Made by a program: the position numbers and the translations under genes
NCBI GenBank assembly: GCA_963779685.1
Contig: CAVZZG010000001.1
Span: 1 to 64,000 of the forward strand
DNA: 64,000 nucleotides
DNA from: CAVZZG01 sp963779685
Lineage (GTDB): Bacteria; Actinomycetota; Thermoleophilia; Gaiellales; F1-60-MAGs149
Reading direction: 5' to 3'
Shown here: positions 21,967 through 33,200 of the stretch, one piece after another
How the letters are laid out: each line of letters opens with the position of its first letter
Numbering within the stretch: the first letter of the stretch is position 1
The notes under the pieces: generated by a model
Told to the model about the DNA's origin: nothing
Seen by the model: the letters and a program-made list of their open reading frames with translations, nothing else
Database searches by the model: none

Positions 21967-22811
21967 CGAGGACGACGGCGCCCAGGTAGATGCCGCCGAT
22001 GGCCGCGTTGACGTTGAAGAACGCGGCGTTCACGCGCGAGAGGTCGTCCGGGTGCACGATGGCGTTCTCGTAGGCCAGGAGTGCACCGCAGATCGCGACG
22101 CCGCAGTAGTAGACGAGACCGAGGTCCATGACCACGCCCGATGCGATCATCAGCGCCACCGTCGACGACGTGGAAGAGGCGGGCCACCGTCAGGCCGCGG
22201 GCAACGCCCAACGCGGCGGGGATCGAGTGCAACCCCTCCCGGCGGTCGTGGTCGACGTCCATGGTGGCGTAGATCACGTCGAACCCGGCGATCCAGAAGC
22301 AGACGACCCCGCCCAGCCAGAACGGCTCGGAGTCGACGGTGTTGGTGATCGCGACCCAGGCCCCGACGGGCGCGAGACCATCGACAGCACCGAGCCAGAG
22401 GTGGCACAGCGCCGTGAACCGCTTCAGGTACGGGTAGATCACGAACGCCGCCACCGGAATGGGCGCGAGCCAGCGCGTGATCGGCGCCAGCTGCGAGACG
22501 GCGATCGCGAAGACCGCCAGCGAGACGGCGCAGAACGCCAGGACCTGCGTCCGCGTCAGCAACCCGGCGGGCAGCTCGCGCCGTGCGGTGCGCGGGTTGC
22601 GCGCGTCGATCTCGGCGTCGATCAGGCGGTTGAGCGCCATCGCCAGCGACCGCGCCCCCGCCATGGCGACGGTGATCCAGACCAGGTTCGCCAGGCCCGG
22701 CGATCCGTCCACGGCCAGGATCGCTCCGACGTAGGCGTACGGCAGCGCGAACACCGTGTGCTCGAGGCGGACGAAGGACGAGAGGCGGCGGACGGCGACG
22801 GCCACGGTCAC
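21950..22811 (-). pseudogene. ubiA: UbiA-family prenyltransferase, single frameshift
   Basis: A polytopic 4-hydroxybenzoate/menaquinone-type prenyltransferase. The two Asp-rich motifs are intact: NRLIDAEIDARNPRTARRELP and YATMDVDHDRREGLHS. One extra base near 22158 breaks the frame after ARLFHVV, and the last 68 residues (VALMIASGVVMDLGLVYYCG onward) continue in another frame. Without it the protein is a normal 286 residues. It resembles enzymes of the futalosine menaquinone route. The GTG start at 22811 overlaps the moaB stop. Confidence 0.85.
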
Positions 22812-23287
22812 AGGTGCTCGGTCGGGGTCTCGCGGAGGAGGCTCAGCGCGTGGTCGAGCACGGGTGCGACCACCGCGAAGTTCTCTGCGCAGGCGCGCGG
22901 GCTGCCCGGGAAGGACACCACCAGCGTCCGGCCGCACATGCCGGAGATGCCGCGGGTCAGCATGCCGTGCGGCTTGACCCGCATCGAGGCTGCGCGCATC
23001 GCCTCGTCGAGGCCCGGCGCAAGCCGGTCGTACACGGCCGCCAGGGCCTCCGGCGTGACATCGCGCGGCCCGAACCCGGTGCCCCCGGTGACCAGCACGA
23101 GCGCGATGCCGGCATCGACGAACGAGCGGATCGCAGCCTGGATGCGCGGAGCGTCGTCCGGGACGACATCGCGATCCGCCACGTCGAACCCGGCCACGCG
23201 GGCGGCGTCCGCCAGTGTCGCCCCGGAGGCGTCCTCGCGGGCACCGGCCGCGACCCCGTCCGACACGGTCAGCACCGCCGCCTTCAC
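22808..23287 (-). CDS. moaB: molybdopterin adenylyltransferase MoaB/MogA
   Basis: 159 residues. It binds molybdopterin and transfers AMP from ATP. Motifs are AAVLTVSDGVAAGAREDASG, TGGTGFGPRDVTPEA and VSFPGSPRACAENF. The GTG start at 23287 overlaps the moaC stop (GTGA). A GTG at 23302 is the alternative. It is useful to the molybdenum CO dehydrogenase encoded later in the window. Confidence 0.9.
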   Translation of the reverse strand: MKAAVLTVSDGVAAGAREDASGATLADAARVAGFDVADRDVVPDDAPRIQAAIRSFVDAGIALVLVTGGTGFGPRDVTPEALAAVYDRLAPGLDEAMRAASMRVKPHGMLTRGISGMCGRTLVVSFPGSPRACAENFAVVAPVLDHALSLLRETPTEHL

Positions 23288-23736
23288 GCTGGGCGCCGCC
23301 ACTCCCCGCTCTTGCCGCCCGACTTCGCCTCGAGGCACAGGTCGTCGATGACGATCGCGGGGTCGAGGCCCTTGCACATGTCGTGAATGCACAGCGCGGC
23401 CGCCGCCGCGGCGCACAGAGCCTCCATCTCGACGCCGGTGCGATGCCGGGTATCGACCGTCGTCCGGACGCGCACGACGCCCGCCGGTTCGTCGACCGTC
23501 AGGTCGACGACCGCGTTGGTGAGCAGCAGCGGGTGGCAGAGGGGGAGGATCTGGGGCGTGTTCTTGGCGGCCATGATCCCGGCCACCCGCGCGGTCGCCA
23601 GCACGTCGCCCTTCGGCATGGTGCCCGCGGCTATGCGAGCTGCGACCTCGCTCGTGGTGCGCACGACCGCCCGAGCGGTCGCCGAGCGGTCCGTCTCCGG
23701 CTTGGGGCCGACGTCGATCATGCGGACATCCGTCAC
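23284..23736 (-). CDS. moaC: cyclic pyranopterin monophosphate synthase
   Basis: 150 residues, full length for MoaC. Motifs are MIDVGPKPETDRSATARA, GDVLATARVAGIMAAKNT, PLCHPLLLT, GVEMEALCAAAAA and the catalytic DMCKGLDP (Asp and Lys of the active site). It converts the MoaA product to cyclic pyranopterin in molybdenum cofactor synthesis. GTG start at 23736. It is first in a chain of overlapping genes running to cobA-hemD. Confidence 0.93.
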   Translation of the reverse strand: MTDVRMIDVGPKPETDRSATARAVVRTTSEVAARIAAGTMPKGDVLATARVAGIMAAKNTPQILPLCHPLLLTNAVVDLTVDEPAGVVRVRTTVDTRHRTGVEMEALCAAAAAALCIHDMCKGLDPAIVIDDLCLEAKSGGKSGEWRRPA

Positions 23737-23863
23737 GGCCGGGGAATACTACGCCGGGCGCGGTACGGCCGGTCCGGCACCCCCTGGCGGGGCTGGCAGC
23801 GACCCCGGATATCCCCCTTTCGGGCTAGCGCTCGTGGCGTGGCGGCGGTCGATCCTGACCTGG

Positions 23864-26771
23864 ATGAACCGCGTTCTCTCCCTGGGCGTCCTCGTGCTCG
23901 CGCTGGCCCTTCCATCGACTGTCATGGCCGGCCTGGCGCCGCCGGCGCCAACCTATCCGGTCGACGGCAGCTCGTACGAGCAGGTGCCCGGCATGGGCTG
24001 GGGCGCGGTCACGGGCGCCGATCACTACCTGTTCCAGATCGCCGCAGATCCGGGCTTCGCATCGCCCGTGCTGTTCGGCGGAGACTCGTCGGTCGAGACG
24101 CGCAACACCTACGCCTCGATCACCGCGGCCCTGCCGAACAACTACTACTGGTGGCGGGTCAAGGCCGTGACCAAGGCGGGCGTGACGTCCGTCTGGTCGG
24201 ACCCCTCGTCCTTCCGCATCAACTGGCTCGGCCAGAGCCAGCCGCTCTCGCCCGCCGACGGCGCCACCCTCAGCTACCCGACGCCGGCCACGGTGACCTG
24301 GTCGCCGATCGCGGGCGCCGCCAAGTACGAGTTCAAGATCGCGTCCGACCCGGACCTCTCGTCGTTCGACGGCGGTGCGGTGGTGCCGGTCGAGACCGAC
24401 GCCTCCTCCTACACGGTCGTCGGCGGGCTGACGCCCTCCCAGACCTACTACTGGGCCGTGACGCCGATCGACGGCGACGGCAACCGCGGCACCGTCTCCC
24501 AGGTGTGGTCGTTCAACTGGCTCTGGCCGTCGACGACCGCCCTCGTCTACCAGGATCTCGTCAGCGACACGCCCGACATGGTCGTCGACCCGCGCTTCTC
24601 CTGGGATCCCGTGCCGGGCGCCGCCCGGTACGAGATCGAGGTCAACTCCGACTCCCAGTTCGCCTCCGGCTCGATCTTCTTCGATGCCACCACCGTGGCG
24701 ACATCCTTCTCGCCCAGCTCCGTGCTGCTCAACAACCGCTACTACTGGCGGGTACGGGCCATCGACGGCGGCGGGCACTTCGGGGTGTGGAACTACTGGA
24801 ACGCGAACGCCTTCTTCGAGAAGACGTTCGACACGCCGCCGTTCCTCGACCCGACGCCGTCCATCAGCAACCTGCAGATGAGCGACTACCGTGGTCTGGT
24901 CGGCACCGACCTCGATCTGGGCGCGGACGGTTATCAGACCGACAACCCGATCGTGACCTGGGACCCGGTGCCGGGCGCGTCGGCCTACGAGGTCGACGTA
25001 CGGTGGTGGGACCCCGTCAACTCGGTCTGCACCGACTCCGACAACACCCAGTTCTGGAACGACATCGTGGCGACCAACGCCTGGACGCCGCTCGGGCCCA
25101 ACCCGGCCTCGAGCCCGTTGAGCCGCGGGCGCACGCTGAGCTACGAGGTGCCGCAGATGGTGCCCGGATCGCTCTACTGCGTGCGCGTGCGGGCCTACAG
25201 CGACGACGGCAAGGACCAGCACGGCACGTCCCAGCACGTCTGGGGCGCCTGGACGTACCTCGACAACGGGTTCCCGGCCGCCGGCACCGACTGGCACATC
25301 TCGTTCGAGTTCGTCGGCTATCCCGACGATCCGTGCGGATGCCCGGCCTCCTACCCGCAGGCCTCGGACTACCAGTTGCCGACCACCGGGTCGATCACGC
25401 CCCGCAACCCCTACTTCACCTGGCTCCCCACGCCCGGCGCCAAGAGCTACTTCGTGGTGCTGTCGCGCGACCCGAGCTTCACGACGCTGGTGGACTACGC
25501 CTTCGTGCGCGGCCCGGCCTACGCGCCGCGCTTCCGCACCTCGCCCATGACGTACGCGGACGAGACCACGTTCCTACTACTGGGCGGTGCTGCCGGCGCC
25601 GAGCACCAGCGGCTTCGGGGCGCTGATCGAGCCGACCTCGGCCAACCCGCAGGACTTCCAGAAGCTGAGCCAGCCGCCCAGTCTCATCGCTCCGGTCTCC
25701 GCAGCCCAGTTCAGTGGCAAGCCCTCGTTCGAGTGGGACGTGGTGGAGGGCGCGAGGACCTACACCCTCGAGGTCGCCACCGATCCCGGCTTCTCCAATC
25801 TCGTCGAGACCGTCGACACCCCGGCCCTGTCGTACACCTCGGTGCTCTCGTACCCGGCCGACACCGACCTGTTCTGGCGTGTCCGCGCCAACGACTGGCT
25901 CGACACCGGCCTGACACGGTCGCCCGTGCGGACGTTCCGGGTGACGCTACCGACCCCTGATGTGACCGGGAACGTGACAACGTCGGAGAACGTCCCGACC
26001 TGGCACTGGGGAGCGGTGGACGGCGCCGTCAGCTACGACTTCGATCTGCAGTCGCCCAGCGGGCGAGTCACGACCTCCCGCGGATGGCGCTCGACCGCCA
26101 CCACCATGCTCAAGCTCGACGGCACCGGCGCCTGGCACTGGCGCGTGCGGGCGAACTTCGCAAAGCTCCAGGCCGGCCAGGTCGTGAACGGGCCGTGGAC
26201 CGGGTGGGTGGCGTTCACGAACCGGATGTCGGCGCCGGCCGGCGCGACGGTGCGCAAGGGCTCCGGCGGCGGCGTGCTGCTGCAGTGGACGCCCAAGATC
26301 GGCGCGGCCAAGTACCAGGTCGAGGTCTCCGCCCGGCAGGACTTCGCCGGCGTGCGCGTCGAGAAGGTGAAGGTCACCAATCCCGACTTCGCTCCGCTCC
26401 TGAAGGCACTCGGGTACGCCGTCGGCGGCCGGTTCTACTGGCGCGTGGCAGCAGTGGACGAGTCGGGGAACATCGGCGAGACGACCTCGGCGATGGCACT
26501 CGACCTGCCCAAGGCGATGAAGATCATCGTCTACGGCCTCCTGTCCCGCGGCAAGTCCGTCAAGCTGAAGATCCTGGTCACGACCAAGGCGGGCCAGCCG
26601 GTCAAGAGCGCCCTCGTGACGCTGTCCGGCGCCGGCGTCAGCAAGCGCGTCAGGACCCGCTCGAACGGCATCGCGTACGTCACGGTCAAGCCGCGCAAGT
26701 CCGGCAAGCTGACGATCCAGGCGAGCCTCACCGGCTACTGGCTCACGCAGTACGACGCCAACGTGCGATAG
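23864..26771 (+). pseudogene. secreted fibronectin-type repeat protein, single frameshift
   Basis: About 968 residues after repair. The signal peptide is MNRVLSLGVLVLALALPSTVMAG, followed by about seven beta-sandwich repeats of 90-130 residues with the pattern P-x-F-x-W-x-P(V)-x-GA-x-x-Y-x-(V/F)-x(I/V) ... YYWRV-x-A-x-D-x-x-G, and a C-terminal domain (RGKSVKLKILVTTKAGQPVKSALV) like carboxypeptidase-regulatory or SpaA-type folds. An extra C near 25572 (TTCCTACTACTGG for TTCTACTACTGG) breaks the frame within a repeat. It is probably an extracellular adhesive or scaffold protein. No sorting motif is seen, so how it is retained is unclear. Confidence 0.8.
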
Positions 26772-26790
26772 CGCGACGGTCTACGCGCTA
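26769..26790. terminator. inverted repeat between convergent genes
   Basis: TAGCGCG-acggtcta-CGCGCTA forms a 7-base-pair stem that includes the stop codons of both convergent genes (repeat protein and cupredoxin). It lacks a T tract, so it is a candidate bidirectional terminator only. Confidence 0.4.
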
Positions 26791-27210
26791 CGGCGCGACG
26801 ACGTCGACGTAGGCGACCATGCCGCGCGCTGCGTGGTCGAAGAGGCTGCAGTAGAGGCGGTAGCGGCCGGGGGCGAGCCTGGGTGTCAACGTGACCTTCC
26901 CCGGCACGCCGTCGACGGCGGCGGGAACGAACGCGTAGGCGACGGTGGCCCCGGCCCCGGTGGCGATGGTGAGATCGTGGTCGTCCATGCCGCGGTTGGC
27001 GACCAGGATGCGCACGCTCCCGGCCGCCAGGTCGAGGTGGCTGGGCGTGACGCCGTACTCGATCTCGGTGATGCCGAGCGACGACCACAGGCGCAGGGGC
27101 GGCGGCGGGCGATGGAGCCGGTGGCGGCGGGCGCCGGCGGGCGCCGCCAGCACGACGGGGGCCGCGCACAGCGCGACCCCCGCCAGCACTCCAAGTGCCT
27201 TCCTGTCCAC
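26788..27210 (-). CDS. secreted cupredoxin-like protein
   Basis: 140 residues with a signal peptide (ALGVLAGVALCAAPVVLAAPAGA) and one cupredoxin domain. A complete type 1 copper site is visible: His in RGMDDHDLTIA, then Cys, His and Met in YCSLFDHAARGM. It is a likely small electron carrier outside the membrane. It sits one base from the DUF1501 gene on the same strand, so it is probably made with the DUF1800/DUF1501 pair. Confidence 0.85.
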   Translation of the reverse strand: MDRKALGVLAGVALCAAPVVLAAPAGARRHRLHRPPPPLRLWSSLGITEIEYGVTPSHLDLAAGSVRILVANRGMDDHDLTIATGAGATVAYAFVPAAVDGVPGKVTLTPRLAPGRYRLYCSLFDHAARGMVAYVDVVAP

Positions 27211-27211
27211 C

Positions 27212-28724
27212 TCAGACCTTGAGGAGCTGCGACGTCCCGTCGTAGCGCGAGATGCTGCCTGTCGGAAGGTCGGGCAGGTACCGCTTCGGGTCGGTGCCGA
27301 ACCACTCGCTCAGGATCGCCTTGTAGACCTTCCTGAAGTCGGTCGTGACCACCAGGTCGCGGTTGCCGTCGAGCGCCGCCAGATTCGAGGGCTCCGACGC
27401 GAGGCCGCCCTTCACGGCGTTGCCCATGACCATCATCGCGCCGCCGGCGCCGTGGTCGGTGCCGCCGGAGTCATTCGAGTCGACCCGGCGGCCGAACTCC
27501 GAGAAGACGACCGTGATGACGTCGTCGGCGATGCCGCGATCGGTGAGGTCCTGCTGGAACGCGCCGAGCGCCGAGCCGAGGACGGCGAGCTGCGGATCCA
27601 TGCCCGCGACCTCGTCGCCGTGCGTGTCGAAGCTGCCCCAGTCGATCGTGACCACGCGGGTGCCGAGTCCTCCGGCGAGGAGCTGCGCCGCCAGCTGCAG
27701 GCGATCGGACAGGTACGAGTTCGGATACGGGGCGGTGGCCGCCGAACTCACGAGCGTCCGGACCTTGGCCGAGACCTCGGTCGTCAGCTGGAACGCCGAC
27801 CGGCTGCGCTTCAGCGCCGTGTTGCCGGAGTGGGCTGCGACGTGCGCGAGCCGGCTGATCTGCAGGTTCGCGTTGTTCCCGGGATTCGACACGTTCCGCA
27901 CGCGGAACTGGATGCCGTTGATGCCGTCGAGGGCGCACACCGGTGCCAGCGACGTCCGGATCTGCTTCGAGAGCGACGAGTCCAGCGAGATCGCCTGCAG
28001 CGGGTTCGTCCGCGACCCCTCGGCGTCGAGCCATCGCCCGAGCCAGCCGGTCTGCATCTTCTGGAGCGCACCGGCGAACCAGTAGTCGCGGCTGTCGAAG
28101 TGGGACAGGTTCGGCGGGTTGTAGTCGGCCGCCGGGAAGACCGCCAGGTTCGAGCCGGCCCCGCCCGAGCCGTCGCCGTACACGGTGTCGAGGCCGAGCG
28201 CCGTTCCCGGGTACGCCGCTGTAGAGCTGGTTGTTGGTGGCGCCGGAGAGCAGCGGGTTCGCAAAGCCGAGGAGGTTGCCGGTGTTGCCCATGACCGTCG
28301 AGCCGACGTCGGTCAGCGACGTCGAGGCGGCGCGCGTGCGGGCGATGTTGTGGCGGAAGCCGTCGTAGAGGGTCCACTGCGGGTCGTCGGCCGGCACGAA
28401 CATGTTCAGCCCGTCCGCGCCGCCCTGGAGGTAGATCAGGACGATCTTGCGCGTCGGGTTGCCGGCGGCCTCGGCCGCGGCCGCCTCCCAGATCTGGTCC
28501 CACGGCAGCTTGGTCGCGGCGTACACGGAGGCGACGCCGGCGATGCCGTTCACCAGTGCGGCCCGGCGCGACATCGCGCCCGCGCGCGGGACGTCCTGCG
28601 GTCTGCCGGCCAGCGCCTCGACAGGGATCTGCAGCCGTTGCGACGGAGCGAGGTCGGTCACCGCCGAGTCACTGCGCGCGCAGTCGGCGCACTTCACTGC
28701 CTCGTAGCCATCGAGCGTTGCCAT
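27212..28724 (-). pseudogene. DUF1501 protein, single frameshift
   Basis: About 503 residues after repair. DUF1501 proteins have an alkaline phosphatase/sulfatase-like fold and are nearly always paired with DUF1800. Here KIVLIYLQGGADGLNMFVP, TIDWGSFDTHGDE, VVFSEFGRR and GGTDHGAGGAMMVMG are conserved. The twin-arginine-like SRRAALVNGIAGVASVYAA near residue 51 suggests Tat export, and tatA/tatC lie 8 kb away. An extra base near 28210 splits residues before AYPGTALGLDTVYGD. ATG 28724 overlaps the DUF1800 stop by one base. Confidence 0.85.
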
Positions 28725-30211
28725 CACATCACCTGTCCGTCGGGGCCTGCGAGGGTGAGCGCGCGGAGCATTCGCTGGCGCTCGATGCGAAGCGCGGCGG
28801 AGCTCGAGGGCGCCCGCAGCGCGTAGTCGGCGATGGCGCGTTTCGAGCCGGCGGCCATCCAGGGATGACCGCACGCCGCGAGCGCCCGGGCAACCGCCGC
28901 GGAGGCGCTCTCGCCGGCCCTGTCGCCCGGCGGATGCTGGTCGATCATCTCGCCGGCGAACTCGAACCGGGACAGCACCGTGTTCGTGTTCAGCCACGAG
29001 AGGCCGCCTTCCCAGCCGGCCACGTTCGGCGGGTGGTACGGCAGCTGCCCCATGGTGTCCAGGTACCGGGCCGGCGTGTCGTCGACGATGTGCGCCCCGG
29101 CCGCCCGCATGAGGCCGACCGCGAAGACGACGGGCGGCTTGACCATGTTCGGCTCGGTCAGCGACGAGAACATGCGGGCGTCGGTGAGGATGCGCCGCAG
29201 CACCGGCTTGAGGCGCAGCCCGGGCGTCGTCCCGACCTTCGCGAGGTAGACCGCGACGAGGTCGTTCATCGATCTGGACGGCGCCTGACCGACGATGAAC
29301 TCGCTCCAGAGCTTCGCCAGCAGGAACCGCGCGTGGGTCTCGTACGCGCGGCGCGCGCCGTCACGGCTCGCCCCGGAGTCGGCTCGCTTGGGCCGCTTCA
29401 GCACCAGCTCGATCGCATCCGACGCGGCCGTGCGGGCCGGGTCGCCGCGGCGGTACGCCTGGTAGTTCGCCCGGATCCCGAACGGGTTCTTCGGGCCGTC
29501 GTACCAGCGATTGCGCGTGAAGTAGCTCGTCGGCGCGTCCGGATTCGAGGTGTCGACCTGCCAGCCGGTGAAGGCCTTGGCGAGCTGCTGGATGTCGTGC
29601 TCGGTGTAGTTGAGATGGTGCGTGGCGTCGGCGATGCCGAGGCAGAAGAGCTCCATCACCTCTCGTGCGTAGTTCTCGTTGGGGTGGCCCTTGACGTTGT
29701 CGATGCCGGTGAGGTACGTCAGCATCGACGGGTCGACGGTGACGTCGCGCACCAGGTCCCGGAAGGTCGCGGTGGGGCGGTGGCCGAAGTCGGAGTAGCT
29801 CCGGAACAGCGCGATCTGGCGGCGCAGCATGGCGTTCGACGGCCCGCCGTCGGGCGCGTTCGCGAAGTGCCGGTGCCAGAAGAACGTCATGCGCTCGACG
29901 AACGGGTTGTCCGATCGCACCATGCGGTCGATCCACTCGAGCGCGAGGTCCGTGTCGTCGGAGGCCGGGTCGAGCGCGTGTCCGTCGCGCCGCGGCGGGG
30001 TGCCGTGCAGCGCCGGGGAGTGCTTCAGGAACCAGTCGACGAGCTCGACGACCTTGCGGCCCTTCCACTTCCTGCGATTGGCTGCCGTCGGGCCGAAGCC
30101 CGCGCGCCAGAACAGACGGTCGACCATGGCCGTCGTCATGCGCTTCGTCGCCGCCGATCCGAGGCCTGCTGCCTGCAGTTGACGTGCGCGGCCCTGCCGC
30201 GTGATCTTCAT
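28724..30211 (-). CDS. DUF1800 family protein
   Basis: 495 residues. Family hallmarks are VDRLFWRAGFGPTAANRRKW, MTFFWHRHFANAP, NENYAREVMELFCLGI, FTGWQV and PPNVAGWEGGLSWLNT. The biochemical role is not established. It occurs with DUF1501 across planctomycetes, proteobacteria and actinobacteria, apparently acting together outside the cytoplasm. No clear signal peptide is seen on this one. It is translated before DUF1501 and the cupredoxin on the same strand. Confidence 0.87.
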   Translation of the reverse strand: MKITRQGRARQLQAAGLGSAATKRMTTAMVDRLFWRAGFGPTAANRRKWKGRKVVELVDWFLKHSPALHGTPPRRDGHALDPASDDTDLALEWIDRMVRSDNPFVERMTFFWHRHFANAPDGGPSNAMLRRQIALFRSYSDFGHRPTATFRDLVRDVTVDPSMLTYLTGIDNVKGHPNENYAREVMELFCLGIADATHHLNYTEHDIQQLAKAFTGWQVDTSNPDAPTSYFTRNRWYDGPKNPFGIRANYQAYRRGDPARTAASDAIELVLKRPKRADSGASRDGARRAYETHARFLLAKLWSEFIVGQAPSRSMNDLVAVYLAKVGTTPGLRLKPVLRRILTDARMFSSLTEPNMVKPPVVFAVGLMRAAGAHIVDDTPARYLDTMGQLPYHPPNVAGWEGGLSWLNTNTVLSRFEFAGEMIDQHPPGDRAGESASAAVARALAACGHPWMAAGSKRAIADYALRAPSSSAALRIERQRMLRALTLAGPDGQVM

Positions 30212-30236
30212 GCCGGTCCCCCCTGGTATGCCGTTC

Positions 30237-33200
30237 TCATGCCCCTCGCCCCGGTCGGCGCAGCACGCGCCACGTCCGTGCCCCCTCGCGGCCGCCGAGC
30301 CCGCCCAGCCCGCCCGAGGTGTCGATCACACCGTGCGCTCCGTCGAGGATCGGCTCGTGCGACGACACGAGGAGCTTCCCTCCGTCCCCGCCCACCCCCC
30401 ACGTGTCGCCGGTTCCGCCGGCCGTTCCGCCCGTGGTGCGGATCGCCGGGATCCCGCTGACGTGGAACGCGAAGATGGTCACCGCTCCGCCGCGTCCGCC
30501 CTGTCCGCCCGTGGCAGCCACCGGGTCGCCCCCGTCGCCGCCGGTCGCGGTGACCGATCCGGCGACGCTGAGCGTGCCCGCAGCAGCGCGCAGCAGGATC
30601 GGCCCCGCCGTGCCGCCCCGGGTCGCCGGGGTCAGCCCATCGGCGCCTCTCGAGCCGTTGGACGTCACGGCGCCGTCGATGGTCAGGCTCCGGGCGGCCC
30701 GAAGCGTGATCCGGCCGCCGGCCGCGCCCGACCCGCCGGAGTTGCCGCCGTAGGTCAGCGCGAGGACCGTCGAGATCTGGCCCGCGACGATGACGATCGC
30801 GCCGCCCGCCCCGCCGCGGCCGGTGCCCGAGCCGTTGCCGCCCTGGCACTGCAGCTGTCCGGCGATGAACGATCCGGTCACCCGGCTGCCGAGCGAGCCG
30901 CCCGCGCCGCCGGCCCCGCCGCCGACGTTCGCGCTGCCGCCATAGCCGTAGATCGACCCGGCCGAGACCGACCGGCCGCTGAGAGACACCACGCCGCCGG
31001 CCCCGGAGTGGGTGCCGCCGTTGGCGCCGTTGAAGACCAGCGTCCCGAGCCGCAGGGTGCCCTTGGGCGCCGAGAGCGCGATCCGTCCGCCGGACGACGC
31101 CGATCCGGTGGCTGCGCCGGTGCCGGACGCGTCGATGGTCTGGGTGACGGTGATGTCGCCGCCGCGGGCGGTCATCGCGACCGTGCCCGTACCGCCTCCG
31201 CTCGCGGTGCCGTTACCGCCGCCGGTCACGTCGATGCCGCCGGTCACGTCGATCGCGCGAGCGCTGACCGTGATCGCACCGCCGTGCCCGCCACCCGCGG
31301 TGGTCGCGCCGGCTCCGCCGGAGACCGAGAGTCCCGGGGAGCAGTGCGTAGCCGGTGACCGAGACGGCGATGGCGCCGCCGCGACCCCCCGGGCCCGTTC
31401 CGCCGCCCTGGCCGCTGCCGGCGTACGCCGCCAGCGTCATCGCGACGACGCCCGCGGCACGGATGGCGATGGTGCCGCCGGCCGATCCCCGGTTCAGCCC
31501 GTTCTGCCCGTTCACGTAGAGGTTGCCGACGTGCGCGAACCCGGTCGCCTTGAGCGTGATGTGGCCACCGGCGGACGGCGTGCCGGCGTTCGCCTGCGTG
31601 CCGCTGGCGTCGATGCTCGAGAGGTCCATGTCGCCGGTCGATGCGATGGTGGCAGAGCCGGTCGCGCCGCCGTTACCGCCGCCTGGCCCGCCGGTGACGT
31701 CGATGCCGCCGGTCGCGACGACGCCGACCCCCCTGATGGATGCCGTTCCGCCCCGGCCGCCAGCCGCCGTGCCGGCGCCGTTGCCGCCCGCGACGCCGAA
31801 CCCGGGCACCGTCACGGCGCGGCTGGCCATGATCGTCACCGCGCCGCCCGCACCGCCCGGGCCGGTGCCGGCGCCGGCAGCGTTGCCGCCGTTCGCCGCC
31901 AGGCCGGAGATGGTGCCGTTTCGGAGTCGCAGGGTCACCTTGCCGCCGGCGGAGCCGCGGACGAGCCCGTTGGCGCCGTTGGCGACCGCTGCGCCGAGCA
32001 GCATCCTGCCCGCCGAACCGATGCTGATCGATCCACCTGCCGAAGGGCTGGCGCCCGGCGAGCCCGTGCCGGACGCGTCGATCGTCCCGTTCACGGTCAC
32101 CCGGCCCGTGGAGACCATGGCAGCCGCGCCGGTCGCGCCGCCGTTGCCGCCGGCGCCGGGGTTGCCGCCGGTGACGTCGATGCCGCCGTTGACCAGGAGA
32201 TCGCCCGAGCTGCTCGTGAATCGGCCACCGCGGCCTCCTGCACCTGTGCCGGCGCCGGAGCCGCCTCCCAGACTCATGCCCGGGATGCTGATCTGGCCCT
32301 TCGTCCCGATGACCACGATCGCACCGCCGCCGCCGGCACCGTTGTCCGGGGGGTTCGTCGACGTCCCGCCGCCACCGTTGAAGCCACCCAGAAGCAGCCT
32401 GGCGGCATGCACCGTCAGGTGTCCGGCGTTCGACCCCGTGGTGGCCGCGTTCGCGCCCGGTAGCGAGATGTTCCCGACCACCGCCACGCCGCCGGCGGAG
32501 AGCCCGACCGAGCCGCCGCTGCCGGCCACTGCGTTCGCTGCGGATCCGGACGCGTCGATGCTGCCGATCACGAGGGCGCCTCGCGCCTTCGCCGCGAAGT
32601 TGCCGCCCCGACCGCCGCGCGCGTCCTGGCCGGTTCCGCCGGTCACGTCGCTCGAGCCGATCCTGACCACGCCGCCGCTCAGTGCGACCGAACCACCGTT
32701 GCCGCCACCGATCGCGGCCGATCCGTTCGCGCCGTCCGCGTTCACGTTGCCCCGCGCCGTCACGTCGCCCTTTGCGGAGGTGATCGAGATGTGCCCGCCG
32801 TCGGCTGCTCGATCGACGGCTGAGAGCGCGACCGCGCCCGTGCCGCGCGCGGTGACGTCACCGGCGATATCCACGCCGAGTCCGCCGCGAATGCCGACCG
32901 AGGCCCCGTTCGCCGTCAGCGACTGCAGGCTGGCGGTCTTGCCGGCGCCGATCGAGATGTTCCCGGAGCGCCCGTTCGCGATGCCGCTCGTGATCACGTC
33001 GCCGCCGAGCGTGACGACGGGCGCGCTCAGGACGAGCGACCCGCCGTTACGGGGAGCGCCCGTCCCCCCCTGCAGCGATACGCCAGCCCCGATCGTGATC
33101 GTCTGCGACGCGATGATCGTGAGCGATCGCCCGTTCTGGCAGCCGGCAGGGTCGCCCTGTCCGGGAATGCCGGAGGAGACGAAGCAGGTCTGGATCGCCG

